Shown: positions 1 through 10,541, numbered from the stretch's first letter. The stretch: 64,000 nucleotides of DNA from Sedimentisphaerales bacterium (GCA_016930745.1 JAFGGE010000031.1:30819-94818); one strand, 5' to 3'. Numbers and translations: made by a program. The notes: generated by a model not told the origin, from the sequence alone.

Positions 1-1458
1 TAATAGCTGCGTCAGGGGATTGGAAGAGAGAGAAGACGGGGAGGCAGAAATCCCCGCCGCGCCGCCCCCGATGATCCGCTCCAGAAACATCGGGGCAACA
101 AAACCCGTCGCAGGTCCTGCATATTTGATCGTGCCTGTTCCATCGGCCACAATCAGGATTGGCCGGGTCTTGTCAATCGTCGGCGAATCCAGCAATTGCG
201 CGATGGCTGTTGTCCCGGATAGCGGATGCATCGCCGAGACATGGGCCCATGGCCAGGGATGCGTCAGAATCTGCTGCATGACCTGCCGCTGTGCAGTCGG
301 GGCATCGGTGTTCAAACCGATAAACTTGACACCCGGCCGGCTGTTGTATTCCTGAAACAGGGCCGAAAACGCCTCGGTCTCCGAGGTCAGAGTGGGCCTG
401 GCGGCAGTGGAACCAACCATCGGACCGTACATATCCGCCGGCGACATCATCCTTTCATCGTAGTAACCGCCTCCGGAAGAGGCGCTCCCCCGACCTGCCC
501 GAGGATCTTCATAATATCCATCACGGGAAGGACGACCGGTCATGATCTGCGGTCGTGTCGGATCCATCCCCCGGGGGTTGCCTGTCAAGGTTGGATTCAT
601 TTGCGGGGGAACATTATTGGGTTCTCCCGGCCTTGCAGCATTGGCCGGTTCAATCCCGGCCTGCCAGAGGAGAGCGCATAATGTGTCGCTTGTCGCGTTA
701 TAAGCGATTGTGGAAGAGTCCATACACTGCATCTGCATTGCCGGCAGGGACTTGCCCAGCAGGGCTGTCACGATGGAGTCCGGATCGTATTGCAGGATAT
801 TGCCCGAACTGGTCGTCACGGTGACGGTTTCGTTGCGCACCATCTCGGTCGGACGCTGCCGGACGATGGGCTGTCGGCGGCGGTTGTATGGATCATTTAT
901 CATAGGATCGGCGGCCGGCATAGCCCGCTGGGGCTGGGGCTTTTTAATGATCGGAGTGCGGTCGGCAAAAAAGGCCATCGTCGCCTGGGTCACATAGGCA
1001 TCGTGGTTGTCCTCATCGAGTCCGTACGCTTTTAACGAGGCCATCATGGCCTGGGGCAGATCGTCCTTGAAATAGCTGACCCACGACTGCAGCATGAAGT
1101 ACTGGCACTGGGCGCTCTTGTCCACCCGGCTCATATAGCCCCCGGATTCTTTCATGGCCGCTTCGGCATCGGTCAACAGGGCCGGTTCGGGGATTTGCCG
1201 GTCGTTGATCCGCGTCAGGACGTCTTTGAGGATCGTGTCGATGTTGGTTGCCGCCTGGGTGATCATTTCATGAAGTCGGGCCTGTTTTTCCTGCTGGGCC
1301 TGTTGCTGCTGCTGGCGCGGGTCCTGCCGGGTGTGCATGCCTTCGTTGGTTCCCCTGGCGGCGGTTCGTCCCCCGTACATGCCGCCCAATGCTGCTGCGC
1401 AAAACACACCGAATAACATACCCATCAACAGGATTTTATTTCGTGTAACGGAAACCAT
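1..1458 (-). CDS. Secreted or membrane-anchored protein with Q-rich N-terminal part and possible thioredoxin-like C-terminal region; truncated by window start
   Basis: Own reverse-strand reading: ATG at 1458, MVSVTRNKILLMGMLFGVFCAAALGGMYGG..., no stop through position 1 (486 codons). Absent from the supplied ORF track because it runs off the edge. C-terminal part ...GVKFIGLNTDAPTAQRQVMQQILTHPWPWAHVSAMHPLSGTTAIAQLLDSPTIDKTRPILIVADGTGTIKYAGPATGF... resembles thioredoxin-fold proteins. Confidence 0.75.
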   Translation of the reverse strand, partial: MVSVTRNKILLMGMLFGVFCAAALGGMYGGRTAARGTNEGMHTRQDPRQQQQQAQQEKQARLHEMITQAATNIDTILKDVLTRINDRQIPEPALLTDAEAAMKESGGYMSRVDKSAQCQYFMLQSWVSYFKDDLPQAMMASLKAYGLDEDNHDAYVTQATMAFFADRTPIIKKPQPQRAMPAADPMINDPYNRRRQPIVRQRPTEMVRNETVTVTTSSGNILQYDPDSIVTALLGKSLPAMQMQCMDSSTIAYNATSDTLCALLWQAGIEPANAARPGEPNNVPPQMNPTLTGNPRGMDPTRPQIMTGRPSRDGYYEDPRAGRGSASSGGGYYDERMMSPADMYGPMVGSTAARPTLTSETEAFSALFQEYNSRPGVKFIGLNTDAPTAQRQVMQQILTHPWPWAHVSAMHPLSGTTAIAQLLDSPTIDKTRPILIVADGTGTIKYAGPATGFVAPMFLERIIGGGAAGISASPSSLSSNPLTQLL

Positions 1459-1635
1459 CGTCGGACCCCTATTTCTTCATTTTCCTGATATAAACTCCAG
1501 GATTATCATACCACGAGCGGACCGGATGATGCAAGGAATTCTTGCCCGAATCGCGGCAGGATAGGAGGGATTGGAATTGACATTTCCGCCAATTCCGGTT
1601 AATATCTATGGGTATTGAAATACGGAGGGCCGGAT

Positions 1636-4600
1636 ATGAACGGGGTAGCTCGTTTTTACGGAACCATGTGGTTGGGAGCCTGGATAGTCCTTCTGGCTTG
1701 TCTGTTATCGCCCTCAACTCCTTCTTACGCTGCCGAGATCGTTGGCTGGGGCTATCAGAAAACACCGAATGCTACATTAAGTCAAGTCACCCAAATTGCG
1801 GCAGGTGGCAGTTTTAGCATAGCACTTAAGGCAGATGGGACTCTCGTTGGATGGGGATTAAACGATTATAATCAGGCAACGCCTCCCACCGGAAATAACT
1901 ACGTTGCCATTACCTCGGGAAGGTATTCCTGTGTGGCTCTCAAAAACGATGGCAGCATCGTTGGATGGGGAGCAAGTAGCAACAGTCAAATCACACCGCC
2001 GGAAGGCAATGATTATATTGCCATCGCTGCAGGCGGAGGGCACTTTCTAGCTCTCAAGGCTGATGGTCGCATCGTTGGGTGGGGTATCGATAATTTTGGC
2101 CAGGCCACACCACCAGAAGGGAATGACTACGTCGCCATTTCTGCAGGATGGTTTCACAGTCTGGCGTTAAAGAACGATGGTAGCATTGCCGCCTGGGGTT
2201 GGGATAATCATAATCAAACGTTAGCTCCCGAAGGTAATGATTACGTGGCTATCGCAGCAGGAGGTTATCATAATTTAGCCCTAAAGAGCGATGGAAGTGT
2301 TGTCGGATGGGGATACAACGTTGACGGCCAAGCTTCATCGCCAGCGGGTATTGATTACATTGCCATTGCAGCAGGGAGTTTTCATAGTTTGGCGCTTAGA
2401 TCTGATGGCAGTATCGCAGGATGGGGGGATCAGAGCAATTCTCCTGCGGGAAATGACTTTGTTGCTATCGCTGCTGGTGATCATCATAGCTTAGCACTCA
2501 GGGCAGACAGTAACATCATTGGATGGGGCAGTAATCTCTATGGTCAGGCCAACCCGCCTGCAGGTAATGAGTACATTGCGATTTCCGCTGGTGTATACCA
2601 TAGTCTGGCACTCCAGACCGATGGCAGTATTATTGGCTGGGGCAATGATACCTACGGCCAACCGCCGCCGGGACATGATTTTGTCGCCATCGCGGCAGGA
2701 GGCTATCACAGTCTGGCCCTTAAAGCCGATGGCAGTATCGTAGGATGGGGAGATGACCGTTCTGGTCAGGCCACCCCTCCAGAAGGTAAGGACTTCATTG
2801 CCATTAGAGCCGGTCGTTTTCATAGCCTGGCGCTCAGGATTGATGGTTCAATAATTGAGTGGGGATCCAATTATGATGAGTATACATCTTATCTGGGCCA
2901 GGCCACACCACCACTGGGGAATGACTACGTCGCCATTTCCGCAGGTCGGTTTCACAGCCTGGCGTTAAAGAACAATGGCAGTATTGTTGGCTGGGGCAGT
3001 GATATCTACGGCAAAGCCACACCGCTACCGGGAAATGACTACGTCAATATTTCGGCGGGAGGCGATCACAGTTTGGCGCTCAGATCTGATGGCAGTATCA
3101 TAGGGTGGGGAGATGACCGTTCAGGCCAGGTTACCCCCCCAGCAGGCAATGATTACGTTGCCATTACTGCTGGAAGTTATCACAGTCTGGCGCTTAGATC
3201 TGATGGTAGTATCATAGGATGGGGTAGTAATGATTACGGTCAGGCCACACCTCTAGCGGCTAATGATTACATGGCCATTGCAGCAGGAAATCGTTTTAAT
3301 CTGGCGCTCAAATCCGGATCTGTAAGTATTGCTCCTTTATATATGGCTTGTTGGGCCCTGGAGGGTATGGACTTTCCTGTAGAGCAAAATATGACACTTT
3401 ACAACAGAACAGTCGATACGGTAAACTGGACCTTGACAGTTCCCGACAATTGCCCCTGGCTTGATGTTGATATTACAGCAGGAGATATCGCTCCAGAACA
3501 GGAGTGGATACTTACTGTTACTGTGCATCCAAATGCTCTTTCAGCAACGTTCTATCGTTGTGAAATGATCCTGCAAACCTCACTCGACAGTAATCAACAA
3601 GTCATTCCCTTTGTCTTGAGAATCTACGGTCCAATGGTTGGAGTATCTTCTACGGCCTTGGATTTTGTGGCAAGGGAGAAGGCAGACAAAACCGAATCGC
3701 AAGTTTTGATGATCCATAATTATGGCGGTGACGTGTTGACTTGGTCAATTGATGAAGCAATGTTGCCGGAATGGCTCTCTGTTGAACCTGCAGGGGGTAA
3801 CCTCTTGCATAGTCAGGAAGACGAAGTACTTGTATCAATCGACCATGCGAAGCTGTCGGGTGGACAATATACATTTAACTTGGAAATCACTGATCCAAAA
3901 GCCGAGAACAGTCCACAATCTGTACATGTGACGCTAACAGTGATCTCCTGTGAACCTCTCCAAGTGCCTTATGAGTACTCAACAATACAGGATGCAATCA
4001 ACACTGCTGTTGATGGCGATACAATACTCGTCGCCGATGGAGTCTACACCGGCGAAGGCAATCGTGATATTGACTTTATGGGCAAAGCGATCACGCTACG
4101 CAGTGCCAACGGTCCGGAGACCTGCATCATTGACTGCGAAAGCCAGGGCCGGGGTTTCCAGTTTACCTCCGCTGAAACACATGCATCGATTCTGGAAGGT
4201 TTCACAATTCAGAAAGGAAAAAGCATGAGAGGGGGCGGCGGCATCTATTGCGAAGATAGCAGTCCAACGATACGTAATTGTATTATCATTGAATGTACTG
4301 CTACCTTTGGATCCGTAGGAGGAGGTATTGCTTTGAAAAATAGCAATGCCATAATCTATGGTTGTCAATTTGAGGAAAACCGTGCTTCTGTTTATTACGA
4401 CGGCGCGGAGTGTGAAGGGTACGGAGGAATAGGAGGCGGTATATATTGGGCAGGCGATCAGGTGACCATTCGGGCATGTGTATTTAAGAATAATTCCACC
4501 TGGGAAGGGAATCCTGAATGCGGTCGGGGCAGGGGCGGAGGTGCGTATATTACCTGTGAATGCTTGCTGATCGATAACTGTCTTTTTTTAAATAATTTTT

Positions 4601-5457
4601 CCGGTTATGGTAGCCCGGGAGCCTTGCGGGTTATTGCTCATGACGTAGAAATCTTTGACTCGGTTTTCTTATCAAATGGAGGCATTTGGTCGTCAGGATG
4701 CATGGCGATCGGTGGTTCCGATGTTCATAGTACAATAAAGAACTGTGTGTTTGCCGATAATCACTCATTTGATCTGTTTACTTTTGTAGATTTAGGACAC
4801 GAAATTTCTTTTGGTGGCTTCGTGGATATGCAGAACTGTACTATCCATAACGATGAGCTTTGGGCCTCTGGAATCGTCAGAAATTGTATCATTGGACCGA
4901 AAGCTCCTTATAGAGATCCCCAGATCAGTTACAGTTGTTTTTCCAGTGCTGACGGAACGAATGGAAATGTCTATGCGGGGCCACTTTTCGCTGATCCCAA
5001 CAATTGGGATTTCCATCTTAAAAGCGAATTCGGACGATGGGATCTGGCGATGCAGAAATGGGTATACGATGATGTGACCAGTCCGTGCATCGATGCGGGT
5101 GATTTATGTGAAGAAGGTTTCTTGGACGATAATGGCACACCGACCGATCCTAACGATGACCTCTATGTTTGTTTACAACCAGCTGTAGGCTGGCAGAATG
5201 AGCTCTGGCCAAACGGCGGCCGGATCAATATGGGTGCCTATGGCGGCACGCCCCAGGCCAGCATGTCTTCCAATCCGATAGGCAACATCGCGGACCTGGA
5301 CCATGACAATACCGTAGAGATTGGTGATTTATCCCTGTTGGCTCACGACTGGCTGCAGTGGCAGATCCTTCTGGATACCGACCTGGACCGAAACGGGAGT
5401 GTAAACCTCTTCGACCTGGCCATCCTGGCAGGACAGTGGATGTGGAATCAGGAATAA
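1636..5457 (+). CDS. Secreted modular protein: 14 RCC1-like repeats, BACON/Ig-like region, right-handed beta-helix, C-terminal dockerin-like EF-hand pair
   Basis: ATG at 1636 after GGAGGG; signal peptide-like N-terminus; repeated GWGxxxxGQATPPxGNDYVAIAAGxxHSLALKxDGSI; STIQDAINTAVDGDTILVADGVYTG beta-helix start; DLDHDNTVEIGDLSLLAHDW...DLDRNGSVNLFDLAILAGQW tail. Confidence 0.9.
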   Translation: MNGVARFYGTMWLGAWIVLLACLLSPSTPSYAAEIVGWGYQKTPNATLSQVTQIAAGGSFSIALKADGTLVGWGLNDYNQATPPTGNNYVAITSGRYSCVALKNDGSIVGWGASSNSQITPPEGNDYIAIAAGGGHFLALKADGRIVGWGIDNFGQATPPEGNDYVAISAGWFHSLALKNDGSIAAWGWDNHNQTLAPEGNDYVAIAAGGYHNLALKSDGSVVGWGYNVDGQASSPAGIDYIAIAAGSFHSLALRSDGSIAGWGDQSNSPAGNDFVAIAAGDHHSLALRADSNIIGWGSNLYGQANPPAGNEYIAISAGVYHSLALQTDGSIIGWGNDTYGQPPPGHDFVAIAAGGYHSLALKADGSIVGWGDDRSGQATPPEGKDFIAIRAGRFHSLALRIDGSIIEWGSNYDEYTSYLGQATPPLGNDYVAISAGRFHSLALKNNGSIVGWGSDIYGKATPLPGNDYVNISAGGDHSLALRSDGSIIGWGDDRSGQVTPPAGNDYVAITAGSYHSLALRSDGSIIGWGSNDYGQATPLAANDYMAIAAGNRFNLALKSGSVSIAPLYMACWALEGMDFPVEQNMTLYNRTVDTVNWTLTVPDNCPWLDVDITAGDIAPEQEWILTVTVHPNALSATFYRCEMILQTSLDSNQQVIPFVLRIYGPMVGVSSTALDFVAREKADKTESQVLMIHNYGGDVLTWSIDEAMLPEWLSVEPAGGNLLHSQEDEVLVSIDHAKLSGGQYTFNLEITDPKAENSPQSVHVTLTVISCEPLQVPYEYSTIQDAINTAVDGDTILVADGVYTGEGNRDIDFMGKAITLRSANGPETCIIDCESQGRGFQFTSAETHASILEGFTIQKGKSMRGGGGIYCEDSSPTIRNCIIIECTATFGSVGGGIALKNSNAIIYGCQFEENRASVYYDGAECEGYGGIGGGIYWAGDQVTIRACVFKNNSTWEGNPECGRGRGGGAYITCECLLIDNCLFLNNFSGYGSPGALRVIAHDVEIFDSVFLSNGGIWSSGCMAIGGSDVHSTIKNCVFADNHSFDLFTFVDLGHEISFGGFVDMQNCTIHNDELWASGIVRNCIIGPKAPYRDPQISYSCFSSADGTNGNVYAGPLFADPNNWDFHLKSEFGRWDLAMQKWVYDDVTSPCIDAGDLCEEGFLDDNGTPTDPNDDLYVCLQPAVGWQNELWPNGGRINMGAYGGTPQASMSSNPIGNIADLDHDNTVEIGDLSLLAHDWLQWQILLDTDLDRNGSVNLFDLAILAGQWMWNQE
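1738..3321 (+). repeat. 14 tandem RCC1-like units (about 34-43 aa each)
   Basis: Counted by eye in the translation; several unit pairs are nearly identical at DNA level. Confidence 0.85.
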
Positions 5458-5506
5458 CCATAAAAACCGAATCAATACCTGATATTCTACAGAACGTTTT
5501 GTTCGA

Positions 5507-6349
5507 TCAGGAAGCCGATTGGGACATGAGCATACTGGCAACGGTAACGCCGTTAAAGAGCATGTGGATAAAGATCGGGCGCAACAGCGAGCCGCTTTTT
5601 TCGTAGGCGTAACCCATGCAAACGCTGAGGACAAACAGAGCGGGAATATGCATTGGCGGGTGGAGGATCGTAAAGGGAACCGAGGTAATCAGGATCGACA
5701 GCCATGGCCTGCCGGTCAGAAAGGTCACTGTGGACTGGAAGATGCCGCGAAAGAATAACTCCTCGAAGACGGGCACTACGAGGACCGATAGAACCACCAT
5801 CGTCGCTAGGACGTGCCCCGGCATTCGGGCGGTCTGCTGCATATCGGTGAGGGCCTGATTCTCCTGAAACTCAAACTCCGGACCGGCCACCTGCCCACCA
5901 ACAAAAACCACAACCGCCGCTCCGATGAGGATCAGGGGATAAGCGGTCAGCAGGTTGACAAAGGCCATGCCCAGGTCCCGAGGGATGGTTCGCCAACGCA
6001 ATCCCAGGCCGCGGATTCCACGGATAAAACCCCACGCCGCCAGAAACAACAGAACAAAGCTCCACAGCATCCGCTCCAGGTTCAGGGCCAGATACTGGAC
6101 AAACAGACTGTGATCCGGACTCGAATCGACGAGGAAATAGTCCAGAAACTTATAAAGGATGCTTTCTCCCAGCAGCCAGACGCCGAAAAGAATAAACGGC
6201 AGGATAACGGGCAGCCGGTTGGGACGAGCCGGGCTGTGGCGGAGCTTGAAAGGCCCCTGCCAGGGGACCAGCCAGACCGCAAAAAAGACCGTGCCCAGAA
6301 CGGCAATGATCTTATCCAGGTGCCTCCCGATTGTTTCGAACAACTCCAT
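5507..6349 (-). CDS. CPBP-family (CAAX-like) intramembrane protease
   Basis: Multiple hydrophobic segments; EELFFRG motif, later H (TILHPP) and HMLFNG motifs. Confidence 0.88.
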   Translation of the reverse strand: MELFETIGRHLDKIIAVLGTVFFAVWLVPWQGPFKLRHSPARPNRLPVILPFILFGVWLLGESILYKFLDYFLVDSSPDHSLFVQYLALNLERMLWSFVLLFLAAWGFIRGIRGLGLRWRTIPRDLGMAFVNLLTAYPLILIGAAVVVFVGGQVAGPEFEFQENQALTDMQQTARMPGHVLATMVVLSVLVVPVFEELFFRGIFQSTVTFLTGRPWLSILITSVPFTILHPPMHIPALFVLSVCMGYAYEKSGSLLRPIFIHMLFNGVTVASMLMSQSAS

Positions 6350-6443
6350 TTCGGGTTTCGCCTCATCGGAAACGTTTCAGGTAACCGCTTGCATCCGAGG
6401 CATGTTTGTATTAAATTACGGCGATCATTGCAAGGGAATAAAA

Positions 6444-7712
6444 ATGGACGTATTTGAGATGGAAGGTCCCGTCCGGCTGGAGGGAACGATTACGGTAAGC
6501 GGGTCCAAAAACGCCGCCCTGCCGATCATGGCGGCGGCGATTCTTGCGCCGGGTTTATCCATCATCCGACAGGTGCCGCATCTGGCCGATATCGCCGTAT
6601 TGCGTCAGCTCCTGGCCAGCCTGGGGGCCAGGGTCGAGCGGTCCGACGGGGATGTGCATATCGATACCACGGTGATCGATCATCCGGTGGGCGAGTACGA
6701 CATTGTGCGAAAGATGCGGGCCGGGATCTGCATTCTGGGACCGCTGCTGGCGCGATGCGGCCGGGCGGAGGTATCGATGCCGGGCGGCTGTGCGATCGGG
6801 GATCGTCCCGTCGATATTCATGTCCGGGGTCTGCGGGAGCTGGGAGCGGAGATTCACCTGGAAAATGGCTATATCGTGGCGACAGCCCCTCCGGGCGGCC
6901 TGCGGGGTAAACAGATCTTTCTGGGCGGGCCTTTCGGATCGACGGTGCTGGGCACGGCTAATGTATTGTCCGCGGCGGTGCTAGCGCGAGGGAGGACGGT
7001 GATCGAGTCGGCGGCCTGCGAGCCGGAGATCGTCGACCTGGCCTATTTTTTAAATGCCATGGGTGCCAGGGTCAGCGGAATGGGCTCGCCGCGGCTGGTA
7101 ATTGATGGAGTCAATTCTCTTGAACCGGCCGATTATACCGTGATCGGGGACCGAATCGAAGCAGGGACGTTTATGGTCGCCGCCGCGATGACGGAAGGAA
7201 AAGTGCGGCTGAAGAATTGCCAGCTCGACAATATGCTGGCCGTGGCGGATTATCTGGAGCATATCGGGGCCAGGATTGAACCGACGGACGATGGTTGCAT
7301 AGTGACCAAGGGAGGGAATTTGACACCGGTGGACTTGACAACCCAGCCCTATCCCGGTTTTCCGACGGATCTGCAGGCGCAGTTCATGGCCATGCTGGCC
7401 CTGGCCGAGGGCAACAGCGTGATCACGGAGAAGATCTTCCCCGACCGGTTTATGCACGTAGCCGAGCTGAATCGAATGGCGGCCAATATCCGCAAGGAAG
7501 GCCCCAGTGCGATCGTGGCGGGAGTGAAACAGTTGATCGCAGCGCCGGTAATGGCATCGGATTTGCGAGCCTCGGCGGCCCTGGTATTGGCCGGTTGCGC
7601 TGCGCGGGGAAAAACCCTCATCAACCGCGTGTATCATATCGACCGCGGGTATGAGCGCATCGAGGAAAAACTCAATGCCGTCGGGGCAAAGATCCTCCGT
7701 AAGGATGTCTAA
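6444..7712 (+). CDS. murA: UDP-N-acetylglucosamine 1-carboxyvinyltransferase
   Basis: ATG at 6444; VSGSKNAALPIMAAAIL, PGGCAIGDRPVDIHVRGLRELGA (catalytic Cys loop), family-wide conservation. Confidence 0.96.
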   Translation: MDVFEMEGPVRLEGTITVSGSKNAALPIMAAAILAPGLSIIRQVPHLADIAVLRQLLASLGARVERSDGDVHIDTTVIDHPVGEYDIVRKMRAGICILGPLLARCGRAEVSMPGGCAIGDRPVDIHVRGLRELGAEIHLENGYIVATAPPGGLRGKQIFLGGPFGSTVLGTANVLSAAVLARGRTVIESAACEPEIVDLAYFLNAMGARVSGMGSPRLVIDGVNSLEPADYTVIGDRIEAGTFMVAAAMTEGKVRLKNCQLDNMLAVADYLEHIGARIEPTDDGCIVTKGGNLTPVDLTTQPYPGFPTDLQAQFMAMLALAEGNSVITEKIFPDRFMHVAELNRMAANIRKEGPSAIVAGVKQLIAAPVMASDLRASAALVLAGCAARGKTLINRVYHIDRGYERIEEKLNAVGAKILRKDV

Positions 7713-7745
7713 ACGGATTGCTGTGGACTCTATGTCCGGCGATAT

Positions 7746-10541
7746 TTATCGTTGTGAATCGCATGTTTTTGTAGTGGCGATACAGGGATCTGAAAGCTTT
7801 GACTCATTATAGGCTGCATCGACAGCACTTATTTGATAAATGTATATGGATCCTGGATCTACATCAGAATCGCTGAAGCTATTCGTCAAAGAATGAGCGA
7901 GGTAGGTACCATTACGGTAAATTCTGTATCCGGCCACAACTATATTGTCGGTAGAAGCATCCCAACGGAGTGATACGAATGTCGTCCCTGTTTCTGTTTG
8001 AATAAGATTAACGGGTTGCGAGGGTGATTCAGAATCCAGTTCTTGTCCATAATTGCGTGCAAAAATATCATAATCTTCAAGATTGATCTTGCCGTCCTGA
8101 TTCAGATCCTGGAACCATTTCCATTCCTGTTCTTCACAATTCATTAACCATCCTTCAGCCAACATGGAAAGCTCTTCTGTGTCTACACTACCATCTTCAT
8201 CCATATCAGCCAATAGATTCTTGATTTCGTCCGCTCCCATATCGACTCTAACGCCGACTTTTCTAAGTCTACCGTCAATATCAACTTCAAAAGGAAATGG
8301 TTCAAATTCGGGATCTCCCATATCCACACAAGGAGAATCCTGCGAGAGATGGTAATTACGATCCTGTACATCTATGAAATCCGGATTCTGATTAATATTA
8401 CCGATACCTTCCCATCCCCCTTGAACATTACAATAAGAGACAGTCAAATTACTAGTAGCAGCCGTGCAGACTTGCTGTAGATTGTTGCCCCAAACAATAC
8501 TGTTTTTCAGAAGGGGGTTGCCGCCATAGAAATAAATACCTCCCCCCGAAAACTTGGCCGTATTAAACACGACTGCACATCCAATGATCCTGGCATTGCT
8601 GTTATTCCAGCACAAAATGCCTCCCCCTTTGTCATAATAAGCATTGTTGTTTGCGATAATACAATTTCTTATTGTCGGACTTGCGATATAACATGATATG
8701 CCGCCGCCTGAATGAGCCGTATTATTAACTATAATACAATTCTTAATTGTGGGATCGGTATGCTGATGTAAACAAAAAATACCGCCCCCTTCGGCTAACG
8801 TGCCCTGGGACATGTATCCATCAGTGACGGTAAAACCTGATACGATTGAATTCTCATTTTCTCCGCTGTGGAAATAGAAACCTCGATGATTTTCTTCTTT
8901 GTTTCCCTGGCAATCAATGATGCATTGAAATGGATTGTTATTCTCGCTTCTGACGGTTATCGCTTTCCCTTTGAAATCCAAATCTCGATTACCACTTCCC
9001 CTATAGGTACCGTTAGAAACAATAATTTCATCCCCATCGAAGGCAGCATCTATGGCAGCTTGAATCGTGGGATACTCTTCTGGGACGTTGAGCGTAGGAC
9101 CTATACGAAAGGAAACGGGAACAGTACGTGTTCGACTGAGATCGCTTGGATCAGAGATCGTAAGGCTGCACTCATACAAATCCGGGGCTAATCCGGTCGG
9201 ATCAATACTCACGTTTATGATATCGATTTCTCCCGTTGAAACACCTGAGTCTTGTGAAAGTTGTAACCAAGGAGCAGCGCCAGAAATCTGCCATTGAAGA
9301 GCGTTACCTCCCGCATTCCAAATATATAACAAACAATCTTCCGGATCGGATTCTCGGGGAATAGTGCTAAAGCGAAATGTGCCGGGGGCAACCGCTAAAA
9401 TGGGACTACCGGAATGAAATGTGAATTCATAGGCCCCCATATCAGAGATTGCAATCCCGTCATCATTTCCGTCCAAGGGGCGTTCTGTGCCATCCATATC
9501 CACTGGAGGCAGCCCGGTTGGAGAATCGTTCGTTCCCGAGTCGATACAAGGGGATCCAAACGCCAAATGGTAATTACCCGATCCTAAAAATAAGGGGTCG
9601 GAATCGATGTTTCCCTTGCCGATCCATCCTCCTTTAATATCACTGTACTGTACATTGGCAGTGCCTGTGGCGGTATGAGTAATCTCCGATTGTGAGTTTT
9701 CCCACATAATGGAATTGGTAATAGTCATTATAGTTCCAATCAGATCTACTGCACCTCCTCTTGCCGAAGAATTCCCCACAAGAGTACATTGAAGCATCTC
9801 AGGTGTTTGATAGTCCCAGCCGCCTTTACAGGCGATTGCACCACCATATTCACCCGAAGAGTTTCCTACAAAGAGGCAATTAAGGATTCGTGTATTGCTT
9901 AAGTTAAGGTATATGGCCCCTCCTCGCTGGCATCCATGATTTCCGGAAAACAAGCAATTTTCTATTAGAGGAGAACTTTCACGACACCCGATTGCATTCC
10001 CTCCGAACCAAGCGGAATTATTGAAAAAGGAACAATTTCTTATTGTGGCATTCGCTCCAGAATCACAACATATTCCTCCGCCGCCATCTAGGCTTTCGGG
10101 AGGAAAAATAAAAATAACACTATGGTTATTACGGAAAACACAATTCATGATTAATGGTGTGCTATTATTGCAATAAACGCCCCCCCCAAGCTTTGCCAAT
10201 CCATTTGTTATTGTAAAACCATCCAATATGGAAGTGGCATTCTCATTCGAGTGAAAATAAAATCCACGATTGAAGTCATTAGGATCCCCAATGCAATCGA
10301 TTATACAGTTTTCCGGTCCGGCCTCACCGCGGACAATTATCGCTTTTCCGTGGTAGTCAATATTTCGGTTCCCTGGGCCAGTATAAGTACCGGACTGAAC
10401 AAGGATTGTGTCACCGTCTTGAGAGATATCGATAGCATCCTGGATGCGGGAATACTCTGCAGGGCTGTCATCATCTACTGTAATAGTCCGAGCTAAACAA
10501 GGAACCATTGCCAATAAACAGGCAAGAATTGAAATTCTCAT
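7746..10541 (-). CDS. Secreted modular protein: two beta-helix regions, BACON/Ig-like region, dockerin-like pair, C-terminal fibronectin type III
   Basis: ATG at 10541 preceded by GGAGG on minus strand; MRISILACLLAMVPCLA signal peptide; two STIQDAID/PTIQAAIDAA modules; DMDEDGSVDTEELSMLAEGW...DLNQDGKINLEDYDIFARNY; FnIII-like SLRWDASTDNIVVAGYRIYRNG. Confidence 0.9.
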   Translation of the reverse strand: MRISILACLLAMVPCLARTITVDDDSPAEYSRIQDAIDISQDGDTILVQSGTYTGPGNRNIDYHGKAIIVRGEAGPENCIIDCIGDPNDFNRGFYFHSNENATSILDGFTITNGLAKLGGGVYCNNSTPLIMNCVFRNNHSVIFIFPPESLDGGGGICCDSGANATIRNCSFFNNSAWFGGNAIGCRESSPLIENCLFSGNHGCQRGGAIYLNLSNTRILNCLFVGNSSGEYGGAIACKGGWDYQTPEMLQCTLVGNSSARGGAVDLIGTIMTITNSIMWENSQSEITHTATGTANVQYSDIKGGWIGKGNIDSDPLFLGSGNYHLAFGSPCIDSGTNDSPTGLPPVDMDGTERPLDGNDDGIAISDMGAYEFTFHSGSPILAVAPGTFRFSTIPRESDPEDCLLYIWNAGGNALQWQISGAAPWLQLSQDSGVSTGEIDIINVSIDPTGLAPDLYECSLTISDPSDLSRTRTVPVSFRIGPTLNVPEEYPTIQAAIDAAFDGDEIIVSNGTYRGSGNRDLDFKGKAITVRSENNNPFQCIIDCQGNKEENHRGFYFHSGENENSIVSGFTVTDGYMSQGTLAEGGGIFCLHQHTDPTIKNCIIVNNTAHSGGGISCYIASPTIRNCIIANNNAYYDKGGGILCWNNSNARIIGCAVVFNTAKFSGGGIYFYGGNPLLKNSIVWGNNLQQVCTAATSNLTVSYCNVQGGWEGIGNINQNPDFIDVQDRNYHLSQDSPCVDMGDPEFEPFPFEVDIDGRLRKVGVRVDMGADEIKNLLADMDEDGSVDTEELSMLAEGWLMNCEEQEWKWFQDLNQDGKINLEDYDIFARNYGQELDSESPSQPVNLIQTETGTTFVSLRWDASTDNIVVAGYRIYRNGTYLAHSLTNSFSDSDVDPGSIYIYQISAVDAAYNESKLSDPCIATTKTCDSQR

